This document shows, one piece after another, positions 1 through 8,270 of a DNA stretch of 64,000 nt. Source of the DNA: Microbacterium sp. p3-SID336 (GTDB taxonomy: Bacteria; Actinomycetota; Actinomycetes; Actinomycetales; Microbacteriaceae); assembly GCF_025143365.1 (NCBI RefSeq), contig NZ_JALXPE010000013.1:6959-70958 (forward strand). The letters run 5' to 3'. The notes below the pieces were generated by a model that was not told the origin of the DNA, made no database searches, and saw only the letters and a list, made by a program, of their open reading frames with translations. How positions within the stretch are numbered: the stretch's first letter is position 1; the number at the start of each line of letters is the position of its first letter. Made by a program: the position numbers and the translations under genes.

Positions 1-2
1 TG

Positions 3-146
3 GAGCAGATGGCGAACGACTGGGCGGTGCCGGTGGCCTTCCTCGAGGGCCTGGTAGCGACCGAGCCGCCGCTGGACTACCTACGGGAGAACCAGGCCGT
101 GCTGCAGGAGGCGGCGACGATCCGTTTCCTACGCGAACTGAGCTAG
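3..146 (+). CDS. C-terminal end of an unidentified protein, possibly an XRE-type regulator (partial)
   Basis: The frame enters from the left edge and ends at TAG 144-146, giving the last 47 residues. The visible part includes WAVPVAFLEGL followed by a helical stretch rich in Leu, Glu and Arg. A tryptophan/valine-proline segment followed by FLEG is reminiscent of the region after the helix-turn-helix in some XRE-family regulators, but no DNA-binding motif is in view, so that is only a guess. The following methyltransferase-helicase frame is also open across this stretch, so the two genes overlap or lie very close. Confidence 0.4.
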   Translation, partial: EQMANDWAVPVAFLEGLVATEPPLDYLRENQAVLQEAATIRFLRELS

Positions 147-292
147 CCGCCCCATCTCGGTTCGTCCCAGCATCGCAGGACGACCTGGCCCCTTCGGGGC
201 CGAAGGCCCGTTTCCAGGCGAACACCGCGGCGATCCGGCTCGCCCGCACCCTCGCCGCCGAGGAACGACCCGCGACGGGCGAGGAGCAGCAG

Positions 293-3200
293 GTGCTCGC
301 CCGCTGGTCGAGCTGGGGTGCGATCCCCGACGTGTTCGACGCTACGAAGGACGGCTGGGATGCCGAGCGCGCCGAGCTGCGCGGCCTGCTCGACGAGACC
401 GACTGGGACGCCGCGGCCCGCACGACGATCAACGCCCACTACACCGACCCGCTGATCGTCCGGCAGATGTGGCGCGCCATGAGCGCGCTCGGCTTCACGG
501 GCGGAAGCGTGCTGGAGCCGGGTTCGGGAGCGGGGACGTTCATCGGGCTCGCGCCGGGCTCGGCGCAGATGACCGGCGTCGAGCTGGACCCGGTGACGGC
601 GGCGATCAGCCAGGGCCTCTACCCGCACGCGACGATCCGCGCCGAGTCGTTCGCCGACACCCGCCTGCCCGAAGGGCACTTCGACGCTGCGATCGGCAAC
701 GTGCCGTTCGCCGGCGTCGTCCTGCACGATCCGGTCCACAACGGCACCAAGCAGACGATGCACAACCACTTCATCCTGAAGTCGCTGCGGCTGACCCGGC
801 CCGGCGGGCTCGTCGCGGTGCTGACCTCGCATTACACGATGGACGCACAGAATCCCGGCGCACGCCGGGAGATGAACGCCCTGGCGGATCTCGTCGGGGC
901 GATCCGCCTGCCCACCGGCGCGCACCGCCGCGCGGCTGGCACTGAGGTGCTCACCGATCTGCTCATCTTCCGCCGCCGCGAGGACGGTCGGCCACCGGCC
1001 GACGACCTGTGGGAGACTGTCACGCCGGTCAGCATCGACGGGCGGTTGGTGAAGATCAACGCCTACTTCGACCATCGGCCCGAGCGGATGCTCGGCGCCG
1101 TCGGCGTGCAGCAGGGCATGTACGGCGCGGATACGCTCACCGTCACCGGGAACCTCGCCGAGCTGGAGAGCACACTGGCGCTCGCCGTGGACGAGATCGT
1201 GTTCGCCGGGCGCCGGCTCGGGCTGATGATGAGCGAACGCACCGCGGCGCAGCAGTCCCGCCGTGCCGCGTTCACCCCGTCCGCGCCGACCGTATGGGAC
1301 GGCAGCATCGTGCCCGTCGACGGCGGCGAGTTCGCGACCGTCGCCTCCGGGGCGCTGGAACCACTCGCCGTACCCAAATCGGCGGCGACCGAACTGCGCG
1401 CTCTGCTCGGGCTGCGCGACCGGGCCACGACCCTGCTGACCCTGGAGTCGGCGACGGTGGACGACACAATCGAGGTCATCGAGGCGCGGGCGGCGCTGCG
1501 GCGCGACTACCAGAAGTACCTGGGCAAGTACGGCCCCCTCAACCGCTACACACTGCGGCCGACCGGGCGGCAGAACCCCGCCGGTGAGGACACCTACGCG
1601 CGGATCGTGCCGACCCCGATCCGGCTGCTGCGTTCCGACCCGTTCGGGCCACTGGTGATCGCCCTGGAGCAGTTCGACGACACCGAGCAGACGGCCACGC
1701 CGGCGGCGATCATGACCCGCCGTGTCGTCGCCCCGCGCCCGGAGGTGCAGGGCGTGGAGACGCCCGCCGACGCGATCGCGGTGAGCCTGGACCGCACCGG
1801 CGGCATCGACCTGACCCTCATCGCCGACCTGCTGGGCATGCCCGAGCACGAGGCACGCTCGGCGCTGGCCGGGATGGTGTTCACCGATCCCGTTGGCGGC
1901 GAACTCGTCCACGCCCCCGCCTATCTGTCCGGCGACGTGCGGGGAAAGCTGGAGTCCGCCAAGGCGCGCGCCGCCGATGAGCCCGCGTTCCAGGCGAACG
2001 TCGACGCGCTGGCCGCCGTGCTGCCGCCCGCGCTCGGCGTCGAGGACATCACCGCCCGCCTGGGCGCGGTGTGGATCAGCGAACGCATCCACGAGGACTT
2101 CCTCAACGCGATCCTGAAGACCTCCGACGTGCGGGTGGAGAACGCGCTGCCGGGCATGTGGGAGGTCCGCGGCGGGCGGGTGGGCGTGCTGTCCACGAGC
2201 GAGTGGGGCACCGAGCGGCGCCCCGCGCCCGACATCGCCCAAGCCGTCATGGAACAGAAGACCTTGCTCGTCTATGACGAGGTGGAAGACGTCGGCGGGA
2301 AGATCCGCCGCGTCCTGAACCCGATCGAGACGACGGCCGCGCAGGAGAAGGCCGACCTGATCCAAGAGCGGTTCGGCGAGTGGGTATGGGAAGACCCGGC
2401 CCGCGCCGCGGCGCTGGTCGAAGAGTACAACCGGCGCTTCAACTCCATCGTCCTCCGTGACTACAGCGATGCGGGCGACTACCTCTCGCTGCCCGGCATG
2501 GCGGCAAGCTTCGAGCCGCGCCCGCACCAGCGGGCCGCGGTCGCCCGCATGATCGCCGAGCCCTCGGCCGGTCTGTTCCATGAGGTCGGTGCCGGCAAGA
2601 CGGCCGAGATGGTGATGGGCGCGATGGAGATGCGCCGCATGGGCCTGATCGCCAAGCCCGTCGTCGTCGTGCCGAATCACATGCTTGAGCAGGTCGGCCG
2701 GGAGTGGTTGCAGATCTACCCGCAGGCCCGCATCCTCGCCGTCTCCAGCGGTGACCTGACTGCGGACAAGCGCCGCACCTTCGTCGCCCGCGCCGCAGCG
2801 AACGAGTGGGATGCCGTGATCTTGACGCAGGGCGCGTTCGCGAAGATCCCGCTGCGCACCGAGACCCAGCAGGCATACATCCGCTCGCAGGTCGATGACG
2901 TCAAGGAAGTGCTCGACCAGGCCGAGGGCGAGGACCGGATGAGCGTTAAGCGCATCCAGCGCAAGCTCCTGGCCCTGGAGAACAAGCTCAAAGAACGCAC
3001 CGACACCTCCCGCGACGTCGGCGTCTGCTTCGAGGACACCGGCATCGACTACGTGATCGTCGACGAGATGCACATGTACAAGAACCTCGCCACAGAGTCC
3101 AACATCCGCGACGCCTCGATCGAGGGCTCCGACCGGGCGACCGACCTGCACATGAAGCTTGAGTACCTGCGCTCACAGGGCCGGGAGCGAGTCGTCACCG

Positions 3201-5155
3201 GCGCGACCGCGACCCCGATCTCCAACTCGATCACCGAGGCATACGTCATGCAGCGTTACCTGCGCCCAGACCTACTCGACGCGGCCGGAATCGGTGCGTT
3301 TGACGCTTGGGCGGCGACGTTCGGGCAGACCGTCACGCAGATGGAGATGGCCCCGACCGGAAACAACACGTTCCGCATGAAGACCCGCTTCGCGAAGTTT
3401 TCGAACGTGCCGGAGATGCTCAAGATGTGGTCGATCTTCGCCGACGTGAAGACCGCCGAAGACCTGCAACTGCCGACCCCGGACCTCGTTGCCCGCGACG
3501 ACGGGCAGCGGGTGCCGGCGACCGTGCCGGTACAGCCGACCGTGGAGCTCGAACGGTTCATCGAGCACCTGGGGGCGCGGGCGGAGAAGATCGCCGCGAA
3601 GGCGGTTCCGCCCACCGAGGACAACATGCTCAACGTGTCCACCGATGGGCGGAAGGCCGCGCTGGACATTCGCATGATCGTCCCGAACCGGCCCTCCGGC
3701 CCGACGAAGATCGACGCGGCCGCGGACGCGATCCACCGGGTATGGGAGCGCACGCGCGACAACGAGTACCTCGACGTCATCACCGGGCAGCCCTCGCCGG
3801 TACGCGGGGCGTTGCAGCTGGTGTTCTCCGACATCGGGACGCCGAACCCCGATCGCTGGAACGCCTACGACGAGTTGCACGCCCAGCTCGTGATGCGCGG
3901 GATGCCGGGCGAGGCGATCCGGTTCATGCACGAGGCCAAGACCGACACGGACAAGGCGCGGCTGTTTGCCGCCGCGCGCGCCGGGCACATCGCCGTGCTG
4001 CTCGGCTCCACGGAGAAGATGGGCGTCGGCACCAACGTCCAGGCCCGCGCCGTCGCGCTTTACCACCTGGACTGCCCGTGGCGTCCCTCGGACATCGCCC
4101 AGCGCGAGGGCCGGATCATGCGGCAGGGCAACCAGAACGCGGAGGTCGCCATCGTCCGGTTCGTGACGGAGCGCTCCTTCGACTCCTACATGTGGCAGGG
4201 CGTCGAGCGGAAGGCGACGTTCATCGCCCAGCTCATGCGTGGCCGGCTCGACACCCGCGAGATCGAGGAGATCGACTCCTCGGCTCTGTCCGCCGCGGAA
4301 GCGAAGGCGATCAGCTCCGGCAACCCCCTGCTGCTGGAGCACTCCACGATCCAGAACGAGGTTACTAGGCTCCGTCGGCTGGAACGTGCCTATCACCGTA
4401 ACGAGTCGATGCTGATCCACAGCCGTGACCGCGCCCGCGGCGACGCACGCCGCGCCGGGAACGATATCGAGCATCTGGAGGCGGCGCTGCCCCGCATCCG
4501 AGAGACCTCCGGCGAGAACTTCCGTATCGAGCTGCGCGGCACGCACTACGACTCGCGGGTCGATGCCGCGCACGCGCTCGCCCGGTGGGCGCACGACTCG
4601 GACCTGAAGTGGGCGCCGAAGTACGCGACCCGCGACTACGGCGTCATCGGGCGCATCAGCGGATTCGACGTCCACCTGAGCACGCTGCCGATGCTCGGCG
4701 ATCTGCTCATGGAGGTCACGCTCGACGGCGTGCCCCGCAGCGGCTTCACGATCTCCCGCGACATCTTCCTCGAGGGTGGTGTCGGCGTGATTCAGCGCAT
4801 CGAGAACCGCGTCTCGGGCATCCCCACCCTGCTCGGGCACGCCCGCGATGACCTCGCCGTCGCCGAGCAGACCATCGCCGAGACCGAGGAACGCATTGGT
4901 CAACCGTTCCGGTACGTGCGCGCCCTGGCCGAGTCGGAGGCGGACCTGGCCCGTGTCGAGGCGCAGCTCGCCGCGATGCAGGACGGCGGCGACCTGCCGC
5001 CTGCCGTCGAGGAGGCCCGGATCACTGTGGAGTCCGTCCGAGCGCACCGTCCCGCGCTCGGTGTGCGAGCCGACCCCGACCGCACTGTGGCCGACCTCGC
5101 CGTCGCCGAGCGTTCGACGGCGCCGCTGCGCGAAGGACCGCAGTTCGGCCTCTGA
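293..5155 (+). CDS. Fused N6-type DNA methyltransferase / SNF2-like helicase of mobile elements (DarB-like organisation)
   Basis: A protein of at least 1,620 residues. An N-terminal adenine-methyltransferase fold shows the SAM motif EPGSGAGTF near residues 75-83 and NVPF, in place of the usual NPPF/NPPY, near 136-139. A helicase core follows: Walker A HEVGAGKT near 765-772, a DEMH box near 922, a TGATATP motif, and a final QREGRIMRQG motif near 1270. The C-terminal 250 residues are rich in charged helices. GTG 293 is the first usable start in the window, but the frame is open to the left edge. The residues just upstream (from about 155, including SQDDLAPSGPKARFQAN) read like the conserved N-terminus of this family, so the true start is probably upstream. 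Such fusions occur on phages and conjugative elements; phage P1 DarB, which protects incoming DNA from restriction, has the same architecture. An anti-restriction role here is an inference. Confidence 0.85.
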   Translation: MLARWSSWGAIPDVFDATKDGWDAERAELRGLLDETDWDAAARTTINAHYTDPLIVRQMWRAMSALGFTGGSVLEPGSGAGTFIGLAPGSAQMTGVELDPVTAAISQGLYPHATIRAESFADTRLPEGHFDAAIGNVPFAGVVLHDPVHNGTKQTMHNHFILKSLRLTRPGGLVAVLTSHYTMDAQNPGARREMNALADLVGAIRLPTGAHRRAAGTEVLTDLLIFRRREDGRPPADDLWETVTPVSIDGRLVKINAYFDHRPERMLGAVGVQQGMYGADTLTVTGNLAELESTLALAVDEIVFAGRRLGLMMSERTAAQQSRRAAFTPSAPTVWDGSIVPVDGGEFATVASGALEPLAVPKSAATELRALLGLRDRATTLLTLESATVDDTIEVIEARAALRRDYQKYLGKYGPLNRYTLRPTGRQNPAGEDTYARIVPTPIRLLRSDPFGPLVIALEQFDDTEQTATPAAIMTRRVVAPRPEVQGVETPADAIAVSLDRTGGIDLTLIADLLGMPEHEARSALAGMVFTDPVGGELVHAPAYLSGDVRGKLESAKARAADEPAFQANVDALAAVLPPALGVEDITARLGAVWISERIHEDFLNAILKTSDVRVENALPGMWEVRGGRVGVLSTSEWGTERRPAPDIAQAVMEQKTLLVYDEVEDVGGKIRRVLNPIETTAAQEKADLIQERFGEWVWEDPARAAALVEEYNRRFNSIVLRDYSDAGDYLSLPGMAASFEPRPHQRAAVARMIAEPSAGLFHEVGAGKTAEMVMGAMEMRRMGLIAKPVVVVPNHMLEQVGREWLQIYPQARILAVSSGDLTADKRRTFVARAAANEWDAVILTQGAFAKIPLRTETQQAYIRSQVDDVKEVLDQAEGEDRMSVKRIQRKLLALENKLKERTDTSRDVGVCFEDTGIDYVIVDEMHMYKNLATESNIRDASIEGSDRATDLHMKLEYLRSQGRERVVTGATATPISNSITEAYVMQRYLRPDLLDAAGIGAFDAWAATFGQTVTQMEMAPTGNNTFRMKTRFAKFSNVPEMLKMWSIFADVKTAEDLQLPTPDLVARDDGQRVPATVPVQPTVELERFIEHLGARAEKIAAKAVPPTEDNMLNVSTDGRKAALDIRMIVPNRPSGPTKIDAAADAIHRVWERTRDNEYLDVITGQPSPVRGALQLVFSDIGTPNPDRWNAYDELHAQLVMRGMPGEAIRFMHEAKTDTDKARLFAAARAGHIAVLLGSTEKMGVGTNVQARAVALYHLDCPWRPSDIAQREGRIMRQGNQNAEVAIVRFVTERSFDSYMWQGVERKATFIAQLMRGRLDTREIEEIDSSALSAAEAKAISSGNPLLLEHSTIQNEVTRLRRLERAYHRNESMLIHSRDRARGDARRAGNDIEHLEAALPRIRETSGENFRIELRGTHYDSRVDAAHALARWAHDSDLKWAPKYATRDYGVIGRISGFDVHLSTLPMLGDLLMEVTLDGVPRSGFTISRDIFLEGGVGVIQRIENRVSGIPTLLGHARDDLAVAEQTIAETEERIGQPFRYVRALAESEADLARVEAQLAAMQDGGDLPPAVEEARITVESVRAHRPALGVRADPDRTVADLAVAERSTAPLREGPQFGL

Positions 5156-5164
5156 GGTCGAGTC

Positions 5165-5611
5165 TCAGAACAGGGTCGGCGCGTCAGGGCCAGCGGCGGG
5201 GGGACGTGTCCCGAACGAAGACGACGGCGCCAGCCGCCGCGCCGCGGGCGCCTGCTCGGCCTGGGGCATGAGGCGGATCGCCAGGATGGCCTTGACGTCG
5301 CTCCACAGGTCCGGGCGGTCCAGGTGCGCGTCCTTCTGGCAGTCGCTGGCCAGGTCGCTCAGGAACCGCTCACGGCGGGCAGGCGTCGACATCTGCTCGT
5401 CGTAGAAGCCGTGAATGTCGTAGTGCGCGATGAACCCGAAGTAGCCGTGCGTGGAGAGCCCCAGATACAGCGGGCGCGTGAACCGTTCACGGGGGAAGTC
5501 GTCGGCGATGAAGCGCAGCAGGGAGTTCACGAACCGCGCCTTGCGCTCCGGCGTGCCCGAGTCCCAGCCCGAGTCGACGAACTGCTCCGGCCGATATCGA
5601 GGGGTCGCCAT
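5165..5611 (-). CDS. Hypothetical protein of the mobile element, 148 aa
   Basis: Reads from ATG 5611 to a stop at 5165, convergent with the methyltransferase-helicase nine bases away. The protein is rich in aromatic and charged residues (MATPRYRPEQF, LYLGLSTHGYFGFIAHYDIHGFYDEQM) with a disordered Ala/Pro tail after residue 115. No transmembrane segment or recognisable catalytic motif is visible. The composition and the strongly protein-like first 115 residues argue it is real. Function unknown; probably an accessory protein carried with the element. Confidence 0.65.
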   Translation of the reverse strand: MATPRYRPEQFVDSGWDSGTPERKARFVNSLLRFIADDFPRERFTRPLYLGLSTHGYFGFIAHYDIHGFYDEQMSTPARRERFLSDLASDCQKDAHLDRPDLWSDVKAILAIRLMPQAEQAPAARRLAPSSSFGTRPPAAGPDAPTLF

Positions 5612-5703
5612 GATGCTGCTCCGCTTCTTCGCCGCGGGCAGGCGCCCGCACCACGAAGGTGCGCGCCGCCGTGGGGTCGGGGCGATGCGCGTACCTGTGC
5701 ATC

Positions 5704-5883
5704 ATGGGCAGCACAAGCGCAGAGCACGCCACCCGCGGCGATCTCGCGAAGGACGCGCTCCCGCCCAACTTCGATGTGTTGGCCTGGACGCGAGAGGCAT
5801 GCGAGGCGTCAGGGGTGCCGTTCGCCGTCGAAGACCCGGTGGCGCTGGGCCGGCTTCGCGCGCTCATGGAGCATCCGGCCTGA
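5704..5883 (+). CDS. Small hypothetical protein, 59 aa
   Basis: ATG 5704 opens a short frame ending at TGA 5881-5883. The middle contains PPNFDVLAWTREAC, then FAVEDP and LGRLRALM, a pattern that looks like a genuine small protein rather than a chance frame. An in-frame ATG at 5659 would add 15 residues of poor quality. There is no clear Shine-Dalgarno sequence. It lies between two reverse-strand genes, which is unusual but possible on a mobile element. Function unknown. Confidence 0.4.
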   Translation: MGSTSAEHATRGDLAKDALPPNFDVLAWTREACEASGVPFAVEDPVALGRLRALMEHPA

Positions 5884-5898
5884 CCCAGCATCCTCCCG

Positions 5899-7389
5899 TC
5901 ATGCCTTGAAGGTGAGCTGCACCCGCTCGGGCCGGAAGCGCGAACCACCGTTCGCGTAGGGCTGCACGACGAGGCTGTCGATCAGCGCGGTCAGGATCGC
6001 GCGCTTCTGCGGCACAGTCCACTCGTGCTCCCAAGCGTGCCGCAGAGCCGCCTCATCGCCGATAGGGAGCCCTTTGAGGGCCGACCCGCGGTTTACCCTG
6101 CCGAGGGCCAGTTCCGCGTCGTGAACGGCGCTCTGGGCGGCGACGCGACCGGCGTGGTACTCGCTGCGAGTCAGCATGCCCGCCCCGTAGTCGCGGGCGA
6201 GATCTTCCATCCGCTCGCGCGCGGCCATGATCCGTCCCATCGCTTCCGCGACTGCCCCGCCTGTCTCGGGAGTGTCGGCCGGAAGGGTGGTCACGGCCAG
6301 GCGTGCGATCACGGCTTCTCTGACAACAGCCTCGAGGCCGGATGCACTGACCGACAGACCGCCTCTCTCGGGATGTCCTGGTACTGGCATGCAGCGGTAG
6401 TAGTTCCGCTTCGCATCGGATGGCCCGTGCTTGGCCTTGCCCGCGACGAGCCCGGAGCCGCACTTGCCGCACGTCGCGATCGCCGACAGCAGATTGATCG
6501 AAGATACTCCAACCCGGCGGTCGGGGTTGGAAAGCATGGCCCTGATGCGGGTTGTCTCTTCCGGCGTGATGATCGCCGGCCAGTTTCCCGGTCCGAGGAT
6601 CTCTCGCCCGTTCGGGCCATCACCGCGCCGTCGCGTCGGCTCGTACGCTCGCTGCCCGCTGATCCGGGCGGAGACCAAGATGGACTTCACGGTGGTCGCG
6701 TGCCAGACGCCGAGCGTCTTCCCGGTCTTCGCCTGCGGTGCGGGGAACCCGGACTCATCGTTCAGCCACGCGGTGATCGAGCGCAGGGACTGGCCGGCGA
6801 GGAACCTGTCCGCCATCTCACGGACGACGGCGGCCTGCTCGGGGATGAGGACGCCGCCGGTGCCGTATCCGAACTTTGCTGCGCCGTGCCAGTCGCCACG
6901 TTCGGCCTTCTGCCGGTTCGCGCGGCGAATGCGGTCAGCCTTGTGTCCGGACTCGTAGGCCGCCATCGCGACGAGCTGTCGGGCCATCAGCCGACCCTCG
7001 TGGGTGTTCAAGTCGAACGCACCGCCCATGACCGCCTCAATGCGGATCGGATGCGTCTCCACGAGGTCGATCAAGTCCTCGAGCTCACGGGGTCGCCGGT
7101 AGAGGCGATCGACGTGCCACACGACGACCCGCGAAGGACCGAGCTTGATCCGGGCGAGCATTCGCGCGAAGTCCGGTCGCTTCTTGTCGAGGTAGGCGGA
7201 CGTGTCGTTGTCCATGAAAACGTCGGGTTCGGCAACGTCCAGGCCCAGCCGGGCGCACAGCGAGAGGCAGTCGTCTCGCTGTCGCTCGACCCCGGCCTCC
7301 TCCCCGGTGCGGTCCTCGCTGATCCTCAGATAGACCAGCACCTGCTCCGTGATCGTCCCGGTGCTGCTCGTCGTTGCCCTAGAGAGCAT
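5899..7389 (-). CDS. Large serine recombinase / site-specific integrase
   Basis: A 496-residue protein. The N-terminal resolvase domain (about residues 16-165) begins VLVYLRISEDRTG, with the catalytic serine at about residue 24, and includes WHVDRLYRRPRELEDL. A recombinase domain follows, then a zinc-ribbon-like segment with CGKCGSGL and, further on, a single Cys in YYRCMPVPGH. A charged coiled-coil region and a C-terminal tail follow. The size and domain order are those of integrases of the phiC31/Tn5397 type. The start ATG 7389 overlaps the end of the upstream mini-recombinase gene by 11 bp, implying coupled translation. The gene lies about 300 bp inside the boundary with the interrupted pilus ATPase gene, so it is the best candidate for having catalysed that insertion. 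Confidence 0.93.
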   Translation of the reverse strand: MLSRATTSSTGTITEQVLVYLRISEDRTGEEAGVERQRDDCLSLCARLGLDVAEPDVFMDNDTSAYLDKKRPDFARMLARIKLGPSRVVVWHVDRLYRRPRELEDLIDLVETHPIRIEAVMGGAFDLNTHEGRLMARQLVAMAAYESGHKADRIRRANRQKAERGDWHGAAKFGYGTGGVLIPEQAAVVREMADRFLAGQSLRSITAWLNDESGFPAPQAKTGKTLGVWHATTVKSILVSARISGQRAYEPTRRRGDGPNGREILGPGNWPAIITPEETTRIRAMLSNPDRRVGVSSINLLSAIATCGKCGSGLVAGKAKHGPSDAKRNYYRCMPVPGHPERGGLSVSASGLEAVVREAVIARLAVTTLPADTPETGGAVAEAMGRIMAARERMEDLARDYGAGMLTRSEYHAGRVAAQSAVHDAELALGRVNRGSALKGLPIGDEAALRHAWEHEWTVPQKRAILTALIDSLVVQPYANGGSRFRPERVQLTFKA

Positions 7390-7639
7390 GACGACCGCCC
7401 CGATCGGAGCCCTGCCTCAAGGACACATCGAAGGGGCATCGCGCCAGTGCGCGAAGCACCTCCTTCGAGGACCGATCGACTGCCAGGCGGGTTGCCTGCA
7501 GCGCGGCTGCGACGACTAGGTTGTTCTCGCGGCAGTACCGCTCGATGGCTCGTCGCTGTGCTGTTGCATCCCCGCCAACGGCCCGCGCGCGGGCCACCCG
7601 CACGTACGCCACGACGTTCTTCTTGCGTTCGACATCCAT
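7379..7639 (-). CDS. Mini-protein resembling a serine-recombinase N-terminus with the catalytic serine replaced
   Basis: An 86-residue protein. Its first 50 residues match the start of a resolvase domain: VVAYVRVARARA, then TAQRRAIERYCRENNL. Active recombinases have YVRVS at the first motif; here the serine is alanine. The later catalytic arginine region (LDR, SR) and everything after it are missing. ATG 7639 is preferred over GTG 7654 because a nearly perfect Shine-Dalgarno (GGAGGTGATC, reverse strand 7652-7643) sits at the right distance. It overlaps the integrase start by 11 bp, so the two are almost certainly one transcript. It could be a decayed relic, a regulator of the integrase, or a directionality factor; the strong ribosome binding site argues that it is expressed. 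Confidence 0.65.
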   Translation of the reverse strand: MDVERKKNVVAYVRVARARAVGGDATAQRRAIERYCRENNLVVAAALQATRLAVDRSSKEVLRALARCPFDVSLRQGSDRGGRHAL

Positions 7640-7642
7640 GCC

Positions 7643-7652
7643 GATCACCTCC
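7643..7652 (-). promoter_or_regulatory. Strong Shine-Dalgarno for the mini-recombinase/integrase operon
   Basis: GGAGGTGATC on the reverse strand is complementary to the 3' end of 16S rRNA over ten bases and ends three bases before ATG 7639. It decides the start of the mini-recombinase and is the strongest ribosome binding site noticed in the window. Confidence 0.7.
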
Positions 7653-7694
7653 ACTGACTAGGTGCGTCAGATGCACCAAGTGGAGAAGACCACC
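7651..7694. other. Probable attachment-site junction (element end / tadA), with an inverted repeat
   Basis: A stop codon (TAG 7659-7661) closes the tadA frame on the element side, and tadA-like coding sequence resumes with AAG ACC ACC (Lys-Thr-Thr) at 7686-7694. The crossover therefore lies at about 7683-7694. Next to it is an interrupted inverted repeat: left arm 7651-7665 (CCACT...GGTGC), right arm 7673-7683 (GCACC.AGTGG). Such dyads are typical of serine-integrase half-sites, but this one could also be an operator for the integrase operon, since it overlaps that operon's start region. The other end of the element is outside the window. Confidence 0.6.
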
Positions 7695-8270
7695 GTGCTC
7701 GGTGCGCTGCTCGCATCCTGCGCCGACACGCAGCGCATCGTCACCGTGGAGGAGACGTTCGAGCTCGCGGTCAGCGGCCCTGATCTCGTGGCGCTGCAGG
7801 GGCGGCAGCCCAGCCTGGAGGGCACGGGCGAGATCACGCTGCGACGGCTCGTCAAGGAGGCGCTGCGGATGCGCCCGGACCGGCTGGTGGTCGGCGAGGT
7901 CCGTGACGCCGAGGCCCTCGACCTCGTACTGGCGCTCAACACGGGCGTTCCCGGTGCGTGCACCGTGCATGCGAACAGCGCGGCGGAGGCGCTCGACAAG
8001 CTCTGCCTGCTTCCGCTGCTCGCCGGCCGCAACATCGACCGCGACTTCATCGCCCCCGCCCTCGCCACCGCGGTCGACCTGGTGGTGCACTGCGAGCGCG
8101 ATCACGATGGCACGCGTCGGGTGCGAGAGGTGGTGGCGCCGACCGGGGAGGTGCGCGACGGGCGCGTGCTCAGTAGGGTGCTGTTCGCCGCCGACACCGA
8201 GGGGGTGCGCGTGCCGGGCGGACTGTCCGCGGTTCCGCGCGCGCGGGCGATGGGCGGGCTCGCGTCGTGA
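7662..8270 (+). pseudogene. tadA: 3' part of the Tad/Flp pilus secretion ATPase (TadA/CpaF), split by the mobile element
   Basis: About 200 residues of a type II/IV secretion ATPase. Visible are the KTT end of Walker A, VTVEETFEL, the Walker B region RMRPDRLVVGEVRDAEALD, and the TVHANS motif. Everything before the Walker A lysine (the N-terminal domain and the glycines of GxxGxGK) is missing and replaced by element sequence. The first possible start, GTG 7662, gives only a short nonsense leader. The product would lack a complete phosphate-binding loop and should be inactive while the element is integrated. The 3' end overlaps tadB by GTGA, so the downstream genes keep their operon arrangement but are cut off from the original promoter. 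Confidence 0.88.

Larger units (their letters stand above)
1..7685. mobile_element. Right-hand part of an integrated mobile element (probable ICE or IME), left end outside window
   Basis: This stretch holds accessory genes: a fused DNA methyltransferase-helicase, two small proteins of unknown function, a large serine integrase and a recombinase-like mini-protein. The integrase operon lies at the extreme end, reading inward, which is the usual place for a serine integrase next to its attachment site. Immediately to the right, a Tad pilus ATPase gene begins in mid-protein at its Walker A motif, so the element is inserted inside that gene. The left boundary and any relaxase or conjugation genes are outside the window, so calling it conjugative is an inference from the methyltransferase-helicase, a protein type common on such elements. 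Confidence 0.75.

Noticed and set aside
143..3151. A 1,002-codon open frame on the reverse strand opposite the methyltransferase-helicase
   Set aside because: The opposite strand encodes a protein with clear methyltransferase and helicase motifs; the reverse frame has no motif, is rich in Arg, Gly, Asp and Val, and is a typical high-GC shadow.
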